This document shows positions 42,074 through 50,540 of a stretch of DNA of 64,000 nt, piece after piece. Each line of letters opens with the position of its first letter. Position 1 is the stretch's first letter. Source of the DNA: Pseudonocardia halophobica (lineage in GTDB: Bacteria > Actinomycetota > Actinomycetes > Mycobacteriales > Pseudonocardiaceae); NCBI RefSeq assembly GCF_027922425.1, contig NZ_BSFQ01000003.1, forward strand, positions 62,001 through 126,000. Reading direction: 5' to 3'. The notes beneath the pieces were generated by a model. The model was not told where the DNA came from, did not search any database, and saw only the letters and a program-made list of their open reading frames with translations. The translations under genes were made by a program, and so were the position numbers.

Positions 42074-43248
42074 CGCTGCTCCTCCCTTGCCGCGTTGCCC
42101 AGGGGCGCCGTGAGCAGCGGCGCGAACGACTGCCGGCCCAGCTGGACCCGGTTGCTGTTCTCGCGGTCCACCTGGACGTCGGTCGGGACCCGCTTGATCG
42201 GACGCTCGGACTCGTCGACCTGTGGCAGCCCGTAGCAGCCGGGGCCGTTGTCGACGTTGATTTTCGGCAGGTCCCGCGGGTTGGTGTAGGGGTCCTGGCC
42301 GATGGAGATGGTGGTGTTGAGCCGCAGCTCCGGCGAGTCCCCACCGATGGCCGGCTCCAGCACCTTGCGGGACTCGTCCAGGCCTTCGATGAAGCAGGTG
42401 AGCATGGGGTCATAGCGGTGCAACAAGGCAGCCGGGCTGCGCAGCAGGTCGAGGGAGGTCGCGAGGTTCTCGCGGTTCTCCGCCAACACCGTCTGCGCGT
42501 TGCCCGCCAGGACCGAGACGTCCATCAGGAACGCGTCGAGCTGGTCGGCCTGGTCGACCAGGGTGGCGCCGGTGACCGTGGTGTTGTCGAGGATGCGCAG
42601 GACGTCCGGACTGATGTCGGCGAAGGTCTGCGTCACCGGGCTGAGCCTGCGAAGGTCCTCCTGCAGGACCGGCAGCTTGTCGTTGAGCTTGCCGAGGTAG
42701 CCGTCGGCGGCGCCGGCGAGCTGGGCGATTCGGTCGCCGCGCCCGCCGAGGGCGTGGGCCAGCTCACCGAGGGTGGCGTTCAGCTTGGCCGGGTCCACGG
42801 TGCGGAGCACGGTGGCGAGGTTGTCGAACACGGTGTTGACCTCGACCGTGACCTGACGGGTGTCGAGCACCGCGCCCCGGGCGAGCGGGGTCGCGCTGGG
42901 CGCGTCCGGAAGGCTCAGGCTCACGTTTTTCGCCCCGAAGATCGTGCTCGGCTCGATCTTCGCGAGGACGTTCGCCGGGATCCGGTCGATCTCGTCGGGG
43001 TCCAGTCCGAGGGTGAGCCTGGCGCCACCGTCCGTTGCCTCGACGTCGGTGATCGTGCCGACCTGCACGCCGCGCAGGGTGACGGTGTTGCCCGCGTCCA
43101 TCACCAGCCCGGAGCGGTCGACCTGCAGGGTCACCGGCACCCGGATGACGAAGACCTGCGCGTAGAAGGCAGCGGCGAGACCGAACAGGCCGGCCATCAC
43201 CACCACCATGACGAGCCCGACGACGCGGACCTTGACTGTGCGGGGCAT
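42070..43248 (-). CDS. mceA: Mce-family protein A
   Basis: 392 residues. N-terminal helix about 9-30, Mce domain (VPVTLQVDRSGLVMDAGNTV, short: DRSGLVMDAGN; then LRGVQVGTI), helical region about 140-290 and a C-terminal domain with two cysteines (LTCFIEGL, GCYGLP). First mce gene after the permeases, which defines it as the A subunit. Starts 4 bases after the yrbE4B stop. Confidence 0.92.
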   Translation of the reverse strand: MPRTVKVRVVGLVMVVVMAGLFGLAAAFYAQVFVIRVPVTLQVDRSGLVMDAGNTVTLRGVQVGTITDVEATDGGARLTLGLDPDEIDRIPANVLAKIEPSTIFGAKNVSLSLPDAPSATPLARGAVLDTRQVTVEVNTVFDNLATVLRTVDPAKLNATLGELAHALGGRGDRIAQLAGAADGYLGKLNDKLPVLQEDLRRLSPVTQTFADISPDVLRILDNTTVTGATLVDQADQLDAFLMDVSVLAGNAQTVLAENRENLATSLDLLRSPAALLHRYDPMLTCFIEGLDESRKVLEPAIGGDSPELRLNTTISIGQDPYTNPRDLPKINVDNGPGCYGLPQVDESERPIKRVPTDVQVDRENSNRVQLGRQSFAPLLTAPLGNAAREEQR

Positions 43249-43252
43249 CGAC

Positions 43253-44098
43253 TCAGCCCGCCAGGTGGAAGGTGTTGAAGTTCGCGTAGAGCGCCATCGC
43301 GACGAGCAGGTTCACGATCATGACTCCGGACAGGGAGGAACGGACCGAGCGCCCGACGGCCTCGCCGACACCCGCGGGCCCGCCGCCTGCGGTGTACCCG
43401 TAGTAGGTGTGGATGGACATGACCACGATGACCATGGCGATGACCTGGATGTAGGCGAAGACGATGTCGAGGGGGCTCAGGTACAGGAAGAAGTAGTGAC
43501 TGAAGTTGCCCGCCCCGGTGTCGTAGAAGAACACCAGGATCAGGTAGTCGGCCAGGAAGCCCGCGAGCGATGCGAAGATGTAGAGCGGGGTGATCACGAT
43601 CAGCCCGGCGAGCACCCGGGTCGTCACGAGGTACCGCATGGAGGGGACGGACATGACCTCCAGCGCGTCGATCTCCTCGGAGATCCGCATGGAGCCGATC
43701 TGCGAGGTGGTCGCCGCGCCGATCGTCACGGCCAGCGCGACGCCCGCGAGCAGCGGAGTGGACAGCCGCGCGGTGAAGTAGGCGGCGAGGAGCGGGGCTA
43801 GCGAGCCGACCCCGATGTTGGACGACGACTCGAAGCCCTGCGCCGCGGCCACCGCGCCTGCGAAGAAGGTGATCGACCCGACGATGACAGCGGACCCACC
43901 GACCAGGGCGAGCGCGCCCGCGCCCATGCCCATCTCGGCGATGAGCCGAAGGAGCTCCTTCTTGTAGCGGCGCAGCGTGGCCGGCACCGAGCCGACCACG
44001 CGGCCGTAGAACAGGCCCTGTTCGCCCAGGGCATCCAGCGTCTTGAGCGGACTGGTGACGACGCGCAGCAGCGTCGCGGACGCACTTCTGTCTGCCAT
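43253..44098 (-). CDS. yrbE4B: Mce permease YrbE4B
   Basis: 281 residues, MlaE-type permease with about five to six membrane segments (for example ALALVGGSAVIVGSITFFAG). The conserved coupling helix contains SMRISEEIDALEVMSV, which contacts the ATPase MceG. It forms the inner-membrane part of the lipid importer with YrbE4A. 13 bases separate it from yrbE4A. Confidence 0.94.
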   Translation of the reverse strand: MADRSASATLLRVVTSPLKTLDALGEQGLFYGRVVGSVPATLRRYKKELLRLIAEMGMGAGALALVGGSAVIVGSITFFAGAVAAAQGFESSSNIGVGSLAPLLAAYFTARLSTPLLAGVALAVTIGAATTSQIGSMRISEEIDALEVMSVPSMRYLVTTRVLAGLIVITPLYIFASLAGFLADYLILVFFYDTGAGNFSHYFFLYLSPLDIVFAYIQVIAMVIVVMSIHTYYGYTAGGGPAGVGEAVGRSVRSSLSGVMIVNLLVAMALYANFNTFHLAG

Positions 44099-44111
44099 GG
44101 CGGTGCGCCTC

Positions 44112-44882
44112 CTACAGGACCGCGAACTGAACGATGGTGATGGTCAGACTCACCGGCACGAGGACGGTGATGGTGATGACGACCGCCTGGTTTACGGCGT
44201 CCCCGACCCCCTTCGAGCCGCCCGAGACCGTGAGTCCCCGGTAGCACGCGATGAGGGCGGCGATGATGCCGAAGACCAGCGCCTTGACCATGCTGAAGAT
44301 CAGCTCCGCGGGGCCTGTGAACAACGGGATGCTGTCGACGTAGGCGCCTGGGGTGGCGCCCTGCAGGTAGACGCTGAAGAAGTAGCCGCCGATCAGGCCG
44401 CCTGCTCCGATGATGAAGTTCAGCACCTGGGCCACGACGACCATGGCGATCACTCGCGGCACGACGAGGCGCTGGATGGGGTCGATGCCCAGCACCATCA
44501 TCGCGTCGATCTCCTCGCGGATGGTCCGGGCGCCGAGGTCGGCGCAGATCGCCGTGCCGCCCGCGCCCGCCACCACGACCACCGTGACGAAGGGCCCGAT
44601 CTGTTGAATGGAGGCGATGCCCGCGATCCCGCCGGACAGGTCGAGCGCTCCGAGGTCCTTCAGCAGCAGGTTGACCTCGAAGATCACAAGCAGCGTGAAG
44701 CCGAGCATGACCAGCAGGGTGGGCACGATCGAGACGCGGATGATGAACCACATCTGCAGGATCGCCTCGCGCCACTGGAAGGGACGCTTGAACATCGCCT
44801 GCAGCGTGTCCAGCGACATCGCGAAGAGCCCGCCGAGCGGCTTCAACGGTCGTGCGAGCACCGAGGTGGTTCCGGTCGCCAT
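44112..44882 (-). CDS. yrbE4A: Mce permease YrbE4A
   Basis: 256 residues, MlaE-type permease. The coupling helix segment is GARTIREEIDAMMVLGIDP, with five hydrophobic segments and FTGPAELIFSMVKALVFG near the end. It is the first gene of the mce operon, so the promoter lies in the 235-base spacer to the TetR gene at 45118. It pairs with YrbE4B. Confidence 0.94.
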   Translation of the reverse strand: MATGTTSVLARPLKPLGGLFAMSLDTLQAMFKRPFQWREAILQMWFIIRVSIVPTLLVMLGFTLLVIFEVNLLLKDLGALDLSGGIAGIASIQQIGPFVTVVVVAGAGGTAICADLGARTIREEIDAMMVLGIDPIQRLVVPRVIAMVVVAQVLNFIIGAGGLIGGYFFSVYLQGATPGAYVDSIPLFTGPAELIFSMVKALVFGIIAALIACYRGLTVSGGSKGVGDAVNQAVVITITVLVPVSLTITIVQFAVL

Positions 44883-44961
44883 CGTCGGAGCACTCTCCTG
44901 TCCGGCGGACCCCCACTGGTCCGCGCTCGCAACCTTTAACGACGGTTCGAGAACGAGGTGA

Positions 44962-44976
44962 CGGACAGAGTGTCCG
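44962..44976. promoter_or_regulatory. Inverted repeat CGGACA-GAG-TGTCCG in the mce promoter region
   Basis: A perfect 6-3-6 inverted repeat about 80 bases upstream of yrbE4A and 140 bases upstream of the divergent TetR gene. It is a good candidate operator for that regulator. A weaker GTTC-N2-GAAC pair lies at 44945-44954 next to TTTAACGACGGTT. Confidence 0.5.
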
Positions 44977-45117
44977 GGAGTTCGACGAGCGCCGCCCTTT
45001 CACTCGTTCAGGGCAGCAGAGCCCCGCGTCGACCTGCCGAAACGGGCTCATGCGTGACTCCTGCACCGTTCGCGCGTTGAATCCAGCATCGAAATCGGAC
45101 GCAGTCGAGGGGGATGG

Positions 45118-45792
45118 GTGCCGGGACCACAGGCGAGGCCCATGGCCGAGCGCCGGACGGAGATGGCTGTGCGCCTCGCGCCCACAGTGCACGAGCTGCT
45201 CTGCGCGGGACTGCGCTACCGCGACCTGAGCGTGGAGCAGATCATGGCAAAGGCCGGCATGGCCCGCTCGACCTTCTACGCCCACTTCGAGGACAAAGGC
45301 CATCTGCTAGCCCTGCTGGGCCGGGACATCGTGGACGAGATGGCCGGCTGCGCGCTCCCCTGGACCACCTTCCCGGGAGACGGCACCGAGGACGACCTTC
45401 GGGCCCTGCTGGCGCCCATGCTCGACTGCTACCGGAGGCACTCCCGGCTCATGGGGGCCCTCACCGAGGAGGCGGTCTCCGACCCGAGGGTGAAGCTCGA
45501 GTTCGAGCGGCTGTACCGGATCGGGAGGGAGCTGCTCGCGGTCCACGTGGCGGACGGTCGACGCAAGGGCACCGTGGACCCGGCAGTCGACCCCGGGCCG
45601 ACCATCGACTGGCTGCTGGCGATGCTCGACCGGGGGATGTACCTCCTGGTCAGAAACTCCGCAGAGGACGACCCGGGTCGTTGTGCCACGATGGCGCGGA
45701 TCGTCTGGCTGACCCTGTACGCGGGCGCACCGAGCAGGTCGGCCAGCCCGGCCGCCGCCGGGTCGGGCCACCGGGGCGGCCCGACCCTGTAG
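45118..45792 (+). CDS. TetR-family regulator next to the mce operon
   Basis: 224 residues from a GTG; an ATG at 45142 is a good alternative. The DNA-binding domain is VEQIMAKAGMARSTFYAHFEDKGHLL (short: AGMARSTFYAHFEDK), a different recognition helix from the three APAIYYYF paralogues. The ligand domain contains SRLMGALTEEAVSDPRVK. It is divergent from yrbE4A and probably represses the mce operon, as Mce-linked TetR proteins do in other actinobacteria. It converges with the ligase at 45799, six bases away. Confidence 0.85.
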   Translation: MPGPQARPMAERRTEMAVRLAPTVHELLCAGLRYRDLSVEQIMAKAGMARSTFYAHFEDKGHLLALLGRDIVDEMAGCALPWTTFPGDGTEDDLRALLAPMLDCYRRHSRLMGALTEEAVSDPRVKLEFERLYRIGRELLAVHVADGRRKGTVDPAVDPGPTIDWLLAMLDRGMYLLVRNSAEDDPGRCATMARIVWLTLYAGAPSRSASPAAAGSGHRGGPTL

Positions 45793-45798
45793 CGAGCC

Positions 45799-47334
45799 TC
45801 AGCTCGTCGCGTACTTCTTCTTCAACTCGCCCTTGACCAGCTTGCCGGTCTCGGTGCGGGGCAGGTCGTCGACGAACTGCACGCTACGCGGGGCCTTGAA
45901 GCCGGCGATCTTCGACTTCACGAACGCGATGATCTCCTCACCCAGGGCTTCGTCCGGCGAGACCCCGACGGCCGGCTGCACGAAGGCCTTGACGGACTCG
46001 CCCATCTCCGGGTCCGGAACTCCGATCACCGCGACGTCGTGAATCGCGGGGTGCAGGGCGAGCACGTTCTCGATCTCCTGCGGGTAGATGTTGACCCCAC
46101 CGGAGATGATCGTGAAGGACTTGCGGTCGGTCAGGAAGAGGAAGCCGTCCTCGTCGAGGTAGCCGATGTCCCCGAGAGTCGTCCACGTCTCGTGCTGCGG
46201 ATGCTGCGACTCCCGGGTCTTCTCCGGGTCGTTGTGGTAGGTGAACGGCACCTGCTCGCGCTCGACGAACACGGTGCCGACCTTTCCTGACGGCAGCTCG
46301 ATGCCGTCGTCCGCGCACACGTGCGGGGTGCCCAGCACGAACCGCCCGACCGAGCCCGGCTTGGTCAGCCACGTCTTCGCGTCGATCATCGTCATGCCGT
46401 TGCCTTCGGTGCCCGCGTAGTACTCGACCAGGATCGGCCCCCACCAGTCCAGCATCTTCTGCTTGACCTCGACGGGACACGGCGCCGCGGCGTGGATCGC
46501 GAGCCGCAGCGTGGACACGTCGTAGGCGCTGCGCACCTCGTCCGGCAGCTGCAGCATCCGGACGAACATCGTCGGCACGAACTGAGCATGGGTCACGCCG
46601 TGCTCGGCGATGGCCTTGAGCGCACCCTCGGCGTCGAACTTGCGCAACATGATCACCGTGCCGCCGTACGCGTGCACGGCGCCGCACCAGCGCAGGGGGG
46701 CCGCGTGATAAAGGGGCGCGGGCGAGAGGTAGACAGTCCCCCTGCCGAAGCCGAAGTGCTGGCCCGCGAGCCCGACGACCGGGTCTCCGATCTGGTCGAC
46801 CTGCACCGGCGGCAGCGGCAGCCGAACGCCCTTCGGCCTGCCGGTGGTACCGGACGAGTAGAGCATCGGCGCCCCGTGGGGCTGCTCTGCGAACGGCTCG
46901 GCCGAGACCGCGGCCAGCGCGTCCTCGTAGGACTCGAACCCCTCCACCGGGCCGTCGAACGCGAAGCGGGACTTCGCCCCCACGCCGTCCTCGACGACAC
47001 CTGCGGCGAGCTCCGCCTTGCCGTGCGACGCGATCAGGGCCGTGGCCCCGGAGTCGTTGACGATGTACGCCACCTCGGCCGGCGCCAGGTTGTGGTTCAC
47101 CGCGGTGATGTAGAGACCGGACCGCAATGCCGCCCAGTAGACCTCGAAGGCACGCAGATTGTTCTCGGTCAGCAGGGCGACGGTGTCACCCTTGCGCAGG
47201 CCGGCGTCGTACAACACATGGGCGAGGCGGGCCGAACGTTCCTCCAGCTCGCCGTAGGTGAGCACCTCGCCGGTGTCCGCGAGCAGGGCGGCGACGGTCT
47301 GCGGGGCCTCAGCGGCGTAGGTGCCGGGATACAT
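45799..47334 (-). CDS. Acyl-CoA synthetase (AMP-binding, FadD type)
   Basis: 511 residues. YSSGTTGRPKGV is the ATP motif, YYAGTEGNG the A5 motif, GDIGYLDEDGFLFLTDRK the hinge and TETGKLVKG the catalytic lysine segment. The start at 47334 has GGAGG eight bases upstream. A TAATC-N7-GATTA repeat lies 40 bases upstream, as before the ligase at 22681. Its position between mce genes and the SCP2 protein suggests activation of an imported acid. The substrate is unknown. Confidence 0.9.
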   Translation of the reverse strand: MYPGTYAAEAPQTVAALLADTGEVLTYGELEERSARLAHVLYDAGLRKGDTVALLTENNLRAFEVYWAALRSGLYITAVNHNLAPAEVAYIVNDSGATALIASHGKAELAAGVVEDGVGAKSRFAFDGPVEGFESYEDALAAVSAEPFAEQPHGAPMLYSSGTTGRPKGVRLPLPPVQVDQIGDPVVGLAGQHFGFGRGTVYLSPAPLYHAAPLRWCGAVHAYGGTVIMLRKFDAEGALKAIAEHGVTHAQFVPTMFVRMLQLPDEVRSAYDVSTLRLAIHAAAPCPVEVKQKMLDWWGPILVEYYAGTEGNGMTMIDAKTWLTKPGSVGRFVLGTPHVCADDGIELPSGKVGTVFVEREQVPFTYHNDPEKTRESQHPQHETWTTLGDIGYLDEDGFLFLTDRKSFTIISGGVNIYPQEIENVLALHPAIHDVAVIGVPDPEMGESVKAFVQPAVGVSPDEALGEEIIAFVKSKIAGFKAPRSVQFVDDLPRTETGKLVKGELKKKYATS

Positions 47335-47373
47335 GGATCGTGCCTCCACGTCGGTGTGCTGCAAGTCTGAATT

Positions 47374-47390
47374 TAATCCAGATAAGATTA
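47374..47390. promoter_or_regulatory. Inverted repeat TAATC-N7-GATTA before the second ligase
   Basis: TAATC (47374-47378) and GATTA (47386-47390) in the 192-base spacer between the divergent ligase and SCP2 genes. Same arms and spacing as at 24396. Confidence 0.5.
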
Positions 47391-47526
47391 CCGGTCAGAG
47401 TCGCCTGCGACAAGTCGTTGGAGGTTCTCGTGCCGACACGATCACGGAGAGCGACCAAATTATTGACTGCAGGATAGAAAACTGCGAGCCTGGGACCCAC
47501 CACCGCACCAGGAAAGGGAGGGCAGC

Positions 47527-47934
47527 ATGCCCGGCTTCGCCAACGAGGACGAGCTGTACAAGTACGTCGGCGGCATCTTCGAGAAGGCCTTCGCGGACCC
47601 CGAGCTGGCCCCGAAGATGGAGGCCACCGGAATGGTCTTCGCCACGCGGTGCACCGACCCGGACTCCGTGGTCGTCATCGACATGGTGAACCGCAAGGTC
47701 TACAAGGGCAGCGAGGGCGGCCCGGAGCCAGACGCGTCACTGATCATGTCGACCGAGACCGCCAACGCGTACTGGCAGGGCAAGGTCAACCTCCCGTTCG
47801 CCATGGCGCGCAACAAGGTCAGGGTGGAGGGCAACGTCGCCAAGCTGCTGGCACTCTCGCCGCTGGGCAAGAAGCTCTACCCCCAGTACGTCGAGACCCT
47901 GAAGGCCGACGGGCGAGACGATCTGCTCGTCTGA
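47527..47934 (+). CDS. SCP2 sterol-carrier-like protein
   Basis: 135 residues from an ATG with GGGAGG five bases upstream. PDASLIMSTETANAYWQGKVNL followed by ARNKVRVEGNVAKLLAL (short: AYWQGKVNLPFAMARNKV) is the SCP2 fold signature. These small proteins bind lipids or acyl-CoA in the cytosol. Divergent from the ligase at 45799 and isolated by a strong terminator, it would carry the imported hydrophobic substrate or its CoA ester to the enzymes (inference). Confidence 0.85.
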   Translation: MPGFANEDELYKYVGGIFEKAFADPELAPKMEATGMVFATRCTDPDSVVVIDMVNRKVYKGSEGGPEPDASLIMSTETANAYWQGKVNLPFAMARNKVRVEGNVAKLLALSPLGKKLYPQYVETLKADGRDDLLV

Positions 47935-47945
47935 TCCGGCGCGAC

Positions 47946-47984
47946 GTGAGGAGGGGGCGGCCCGCCGGGCCGCCCCCTCCTCAC
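47946..47984. terminator. Bidirectional terminator, 18-bp perfect stem
   Basis: 47946-47963 pairs without mismatch with 47967-47984 (3-base loop), followed by TTTCG on the plus strand. It separates the convergent SCP2 and thiolase genes. Confidence 0.8.
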
Positions 47985-47997
47985 TTTCGTCGCGGGA

Positions 47998-49149
47998 TCA
48001 GAGCCGCTCGATGATGGTGACGTTGGCCTGGCCGCCGCCCTCGCACATCGTCTGCAGGCCGTAGCGACCGCCGGTGCGCTCCAGCTCGTGCAGCATGGTT
48101 GTCATCAGCCGGGCGCCCGTGGCACCGAGCGGGTGACCCAGGGCGATCGCGCCGCCGTTGGGGTTCACGATCGCAGGGTCCGCGCCGGTCTCCTTGAGCC
48201 AGGCCTGCACCACTGAGGCGAACGCCTCGTTGATCTCCACGGTGTCGATGTCACCGATGGACAGGCCCGTCTTCTTCAGCGCGTGCTCCGTCGCCGGGAT
48301 GGGCGCGGTGAGCATCGACACCGGGTCCGCACCGCGCACCGATACATGGTGCACGCGGGCTCGCGGGGTGAGACCGTGGGTCTTCACCGCGGACTCCGAG
48401 GCGATCAGCAGGGCCGCGGCGCCGTCGGAGATCTGGCTGGACACTCCCGCCGTCAGCCGACCGCCCTCGCGCAGGGTCTTGAGCGCGGCCAGCTTCTCCA
48501 GCGAGGTGTCGCGGCGCGGGCCCTCGTCCGTGGTGACCTCGCCGAGGGGGACAATCTCGCGCTCGAAGCGACCCTCGTCGATCGCGCGCAGGGCCCGGTG
48601 GTGGGACTCGAGGGCGAAGACCTCCATGTCCTCCCGCGAGATCTCCCACTTCTCCGCGATCATCTCCGCGCTGCGGAACTGGGAGATCTCCTGGTCCCCG
48701 TAGCGAGCAGCCCATCCCGGGCTGGTGTTCCACGGGTCGACGGCGCCGTAGGGCTCGCCCGCCCCGAACGACGACAGGATCGGGTACTGGCTCATGTTCT
48801 GCACGCCACCGGCGATCACCAGGTCCTGGGTACCGGACATGACCGCCTGCGCCGCGAACGACACGGCCTGCTGACTGGAGCCGCACTGGCGGTCGACCGT
48901 GGTGCCTGGGACGGACTCCGGCAGGCCCGCGACAAGCGCCGCGGTCCGCGCGATGTCACCGGCCTGGGCGCCGATCGCGTCGATGCAGCCGTAGATCACG
49001 TCCTCGATGGCTGCCGGGTCCACACCCGTGCGCTCCACGAGGGCCTTGATGGGGTGCGCCCCCAGGTCCGCCGGGTGCACCCCGGCGAGTCCGCCCTTGC
49101 GTCGCCCCACCGGGGCCCGGACGGCGTCGACGATGTAGGCCTCGCCCAT
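47998..49149 (-). CDS. Thiolase, FadA5-like
   Basis: 383 residues. The nucleophile lies in RQCGSSQQAVSF, followed by INEAFASVVQAW, GGAIALGHPLGATG and TMCEGGGQANVTIIERL. The last motif and the QCGSSQQ form are those of the sterol-side-chain thiolase FadA5 and its relatives. It removes acetyl- or propionyl-CoA from a 3-oxoacyl-CoA. The start at 49149 has GAGGAA upstream; longer frames have no site. It follows the ferredoxin reductase gene by 51 bases. Confidence 0.88.
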   Translation of the reverse strand: MGEAYIVDAVRAPVGRRKGGLAGVHPADLGAHPIKALVERTGVDPAAIEDVIYGCIDAIGAQAGDIARTAALVAGLPESVPGTTVDRQCGSSQQAVSFAAQAVMSGTQDLVIAGGVQNMSQYPILSSFGAGEPYGAVDPWNTSPGWAARYGDQEISQFRSAEMIAEKWEISREDMEVFALESHHRALRAIDEGRFEREIVPLGEVTTDEGPRRDTSLEKLAALKTLREGGRLTAGVSSQISDGAAALLIASESAVKTHGLTPRARVHHVSVRGADPVSMLTAPIPATEHALKKTGLSIGDIDTVEINEAFASVVQAWLKETGADPAIVNPNGGAIALGHPLGATGARLMTTMLHELERTGGRYGLQTMCEGGGQANVTIIERL

Positions 49150-49200
49150 GAGTTCCTCTTCCTCGATCTGTGTCGGACCGCGCACGGGAGCCCGGCGCGG

Positions 49201-50445
49201 TCAACCCTTCGCGGCCGCGGCCGCGTTCCGCTTCTCGGCGAACGCGAGAGCGTCGGACCAGCTCGTCCGGCGTCCGATCTGGACCCGGTACTTCATGACT
49301 TCCGCCCGCCGGTCCAGCGTGAGGCAGCCGGTCAACCGGTCCCCGGTCCGGTAGAGCGCCACGAACCGCTGCTCGTCCACCGACCCGGACACCACGCGGA
49401 TCTCGTCCGCGCTGGGCACACCGACGAACTGAATACGGCTGTCGTACCAATCCGACCAGAAGTACGGAACCGTCTCGTACGGCTTCGCGTTCTCCGGGTC
49501 CAGCGCGTTGCGCGCTGCCTGGGCGCCCTGCTCGGCGGCGCTGGTCCAGTGCTCGATTCGCATGAGACCACCCGTCGGCGACTCGGCGAACAGCGGATTG
49601 CGCCAGCGCACCACGTCGCCCGCGGCGTAGACCCCGGTCAGATCGGTCCGCAGCGTCTCGTCCGCGACGATGCCGTTGTCCAGCTTGACCCCGGAGCCCT
49701 CGAGCCACTCCGTCTCGGGGATCGCGCCAATGCCGGCCACGACGAGGTCGGCGGGGAGCACCGTGCCGTCGGCCAGACGCACCCCCGTGACGTGGTCGGT
49801 GCCCTCCAGGGCGTCGACGCCGACACCGCACCGCAGGTCCGTGCCGTGCGCGGCGTGCAGCGCGGACAGCGCGGTGCCCATCTCCTCGCCGATCGCGCGC
49901 ACGAGGGGGGTCGGCAGCGCCTCGACGATGGTGACCGGCAGCCCGCGCTTGCGAGCACCGGAGGCCACCTCGGAGCCGATGAAGCCCGCGCCGATCACGA
50001 CCGTGCGCGACCCGGCCTCCAACGCCGAACGGACGGCGATAGCGTCGTCGAGGGTACGCAGGGCGTACACACCGGCGAGATGGTCCGTGCCCGGCAACAG
50101 CCGAGCGCGGGCCCCGGTCGCCAGGACCAGCGCGTCGTAGCCGATCCGTCGATCCCCGACCACCACCTCCCGGCCGTCGGCGTCCAGGGCCGACGCCGGC
50201 GTGCCGAGGACCAGGTCGACCCCCAGTTCGCGCAGGTGCTCCTCCTCCCGGAACCGCACCTGGGGCACCTCCTCGCCGTCGAGGTAGGCCTTGGACAGCG
50301 GAGGCCGGTCGTACGGCAGGTGCGGCTCGGCCCCCACCAGGGTGACAGGCCCCTCGTGCCCGGCGTCTCGCGCCGCCTCGACGGCGCGGAGTCCGGCCAG
50401 AGACGCCCCGACGACCACGAGACGGGCACTGCTGGGGGTCGTCAT
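49201..50445 (-). CDS. FAD/NAD(P)H ferredoxin reductase
   Basis: 414 residues. FAD fold VVVGASLAGLRAVEAARDAG (from 10), NAD(P)H fold VVIGAGFIGSEVA (near 150), and the second FAD motif GVYAAGDV. The C-terminal domain from about 320 (FWSDWYDSRIQFVG) is that of putidaredoxin/rubredoxin reductase-type enzymes serving P450s and ring dioxygenases. It is the only such reductase in the window, so it probably supplies the ferredoxin at 14685 for the P450 and/or the dioxygenase. The start at 50445 has GGAGG upstream. Confidence 0.88.
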   Translation of the reverse strand: MTTPSSARLVVVGASLAGLRAVEAARDAGHEGPVTLVGAEPHLPYDRPPLSKAYLDGEEVPQVRFREEEHLRELGVDLVLGTPASALDADGREVVVGDRRIGYDALVLATGARARLLPGTDHLAGVYALRTLDDAIAVRSALEAGSRTVVIGAGFIGSEVASGARKRGLPVTIVEALPTPLVRAIGEEMGTALSALHAAHGTDLRCGVGVDALEGTDHVTGVRLADGTVLPADLVVAGIGAIPETEWLEGSGVKLDNGIVADETLRTDLTGVYAAGDVVRWRNPLFAESPTGGLMRIEHWTSAAEQGAQAARNALDPENAKPYETVPYFWSDWYDSRIQFVGVPSADEIRVVSGSVDEQRFVALYRTGDRLTGCLTLDRRAEVMKYRVQIGRRTSWSDALAFAEKRNAAAAAKG

Positions 50446-50540
50446 CCTCGGCACCTCCGACGTTCCGGCTTTTGAATCGAGAGTAAACTTCACCCGGTCG
50501 TCCGTCAACGTGACGGGCCGCAACGACGAGGAGCCACGGG

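Noticed and set aside
47998..50445. Assignment of the island as a classical cholesterol ring-degradation cluster
   Set aside because: FadA5-like thiolase, SCP2, P450 and Mce fit, but KstD, KshA, HsaA-D-type genes are absent and an alpha/beta ring dioxygenase is present instead.
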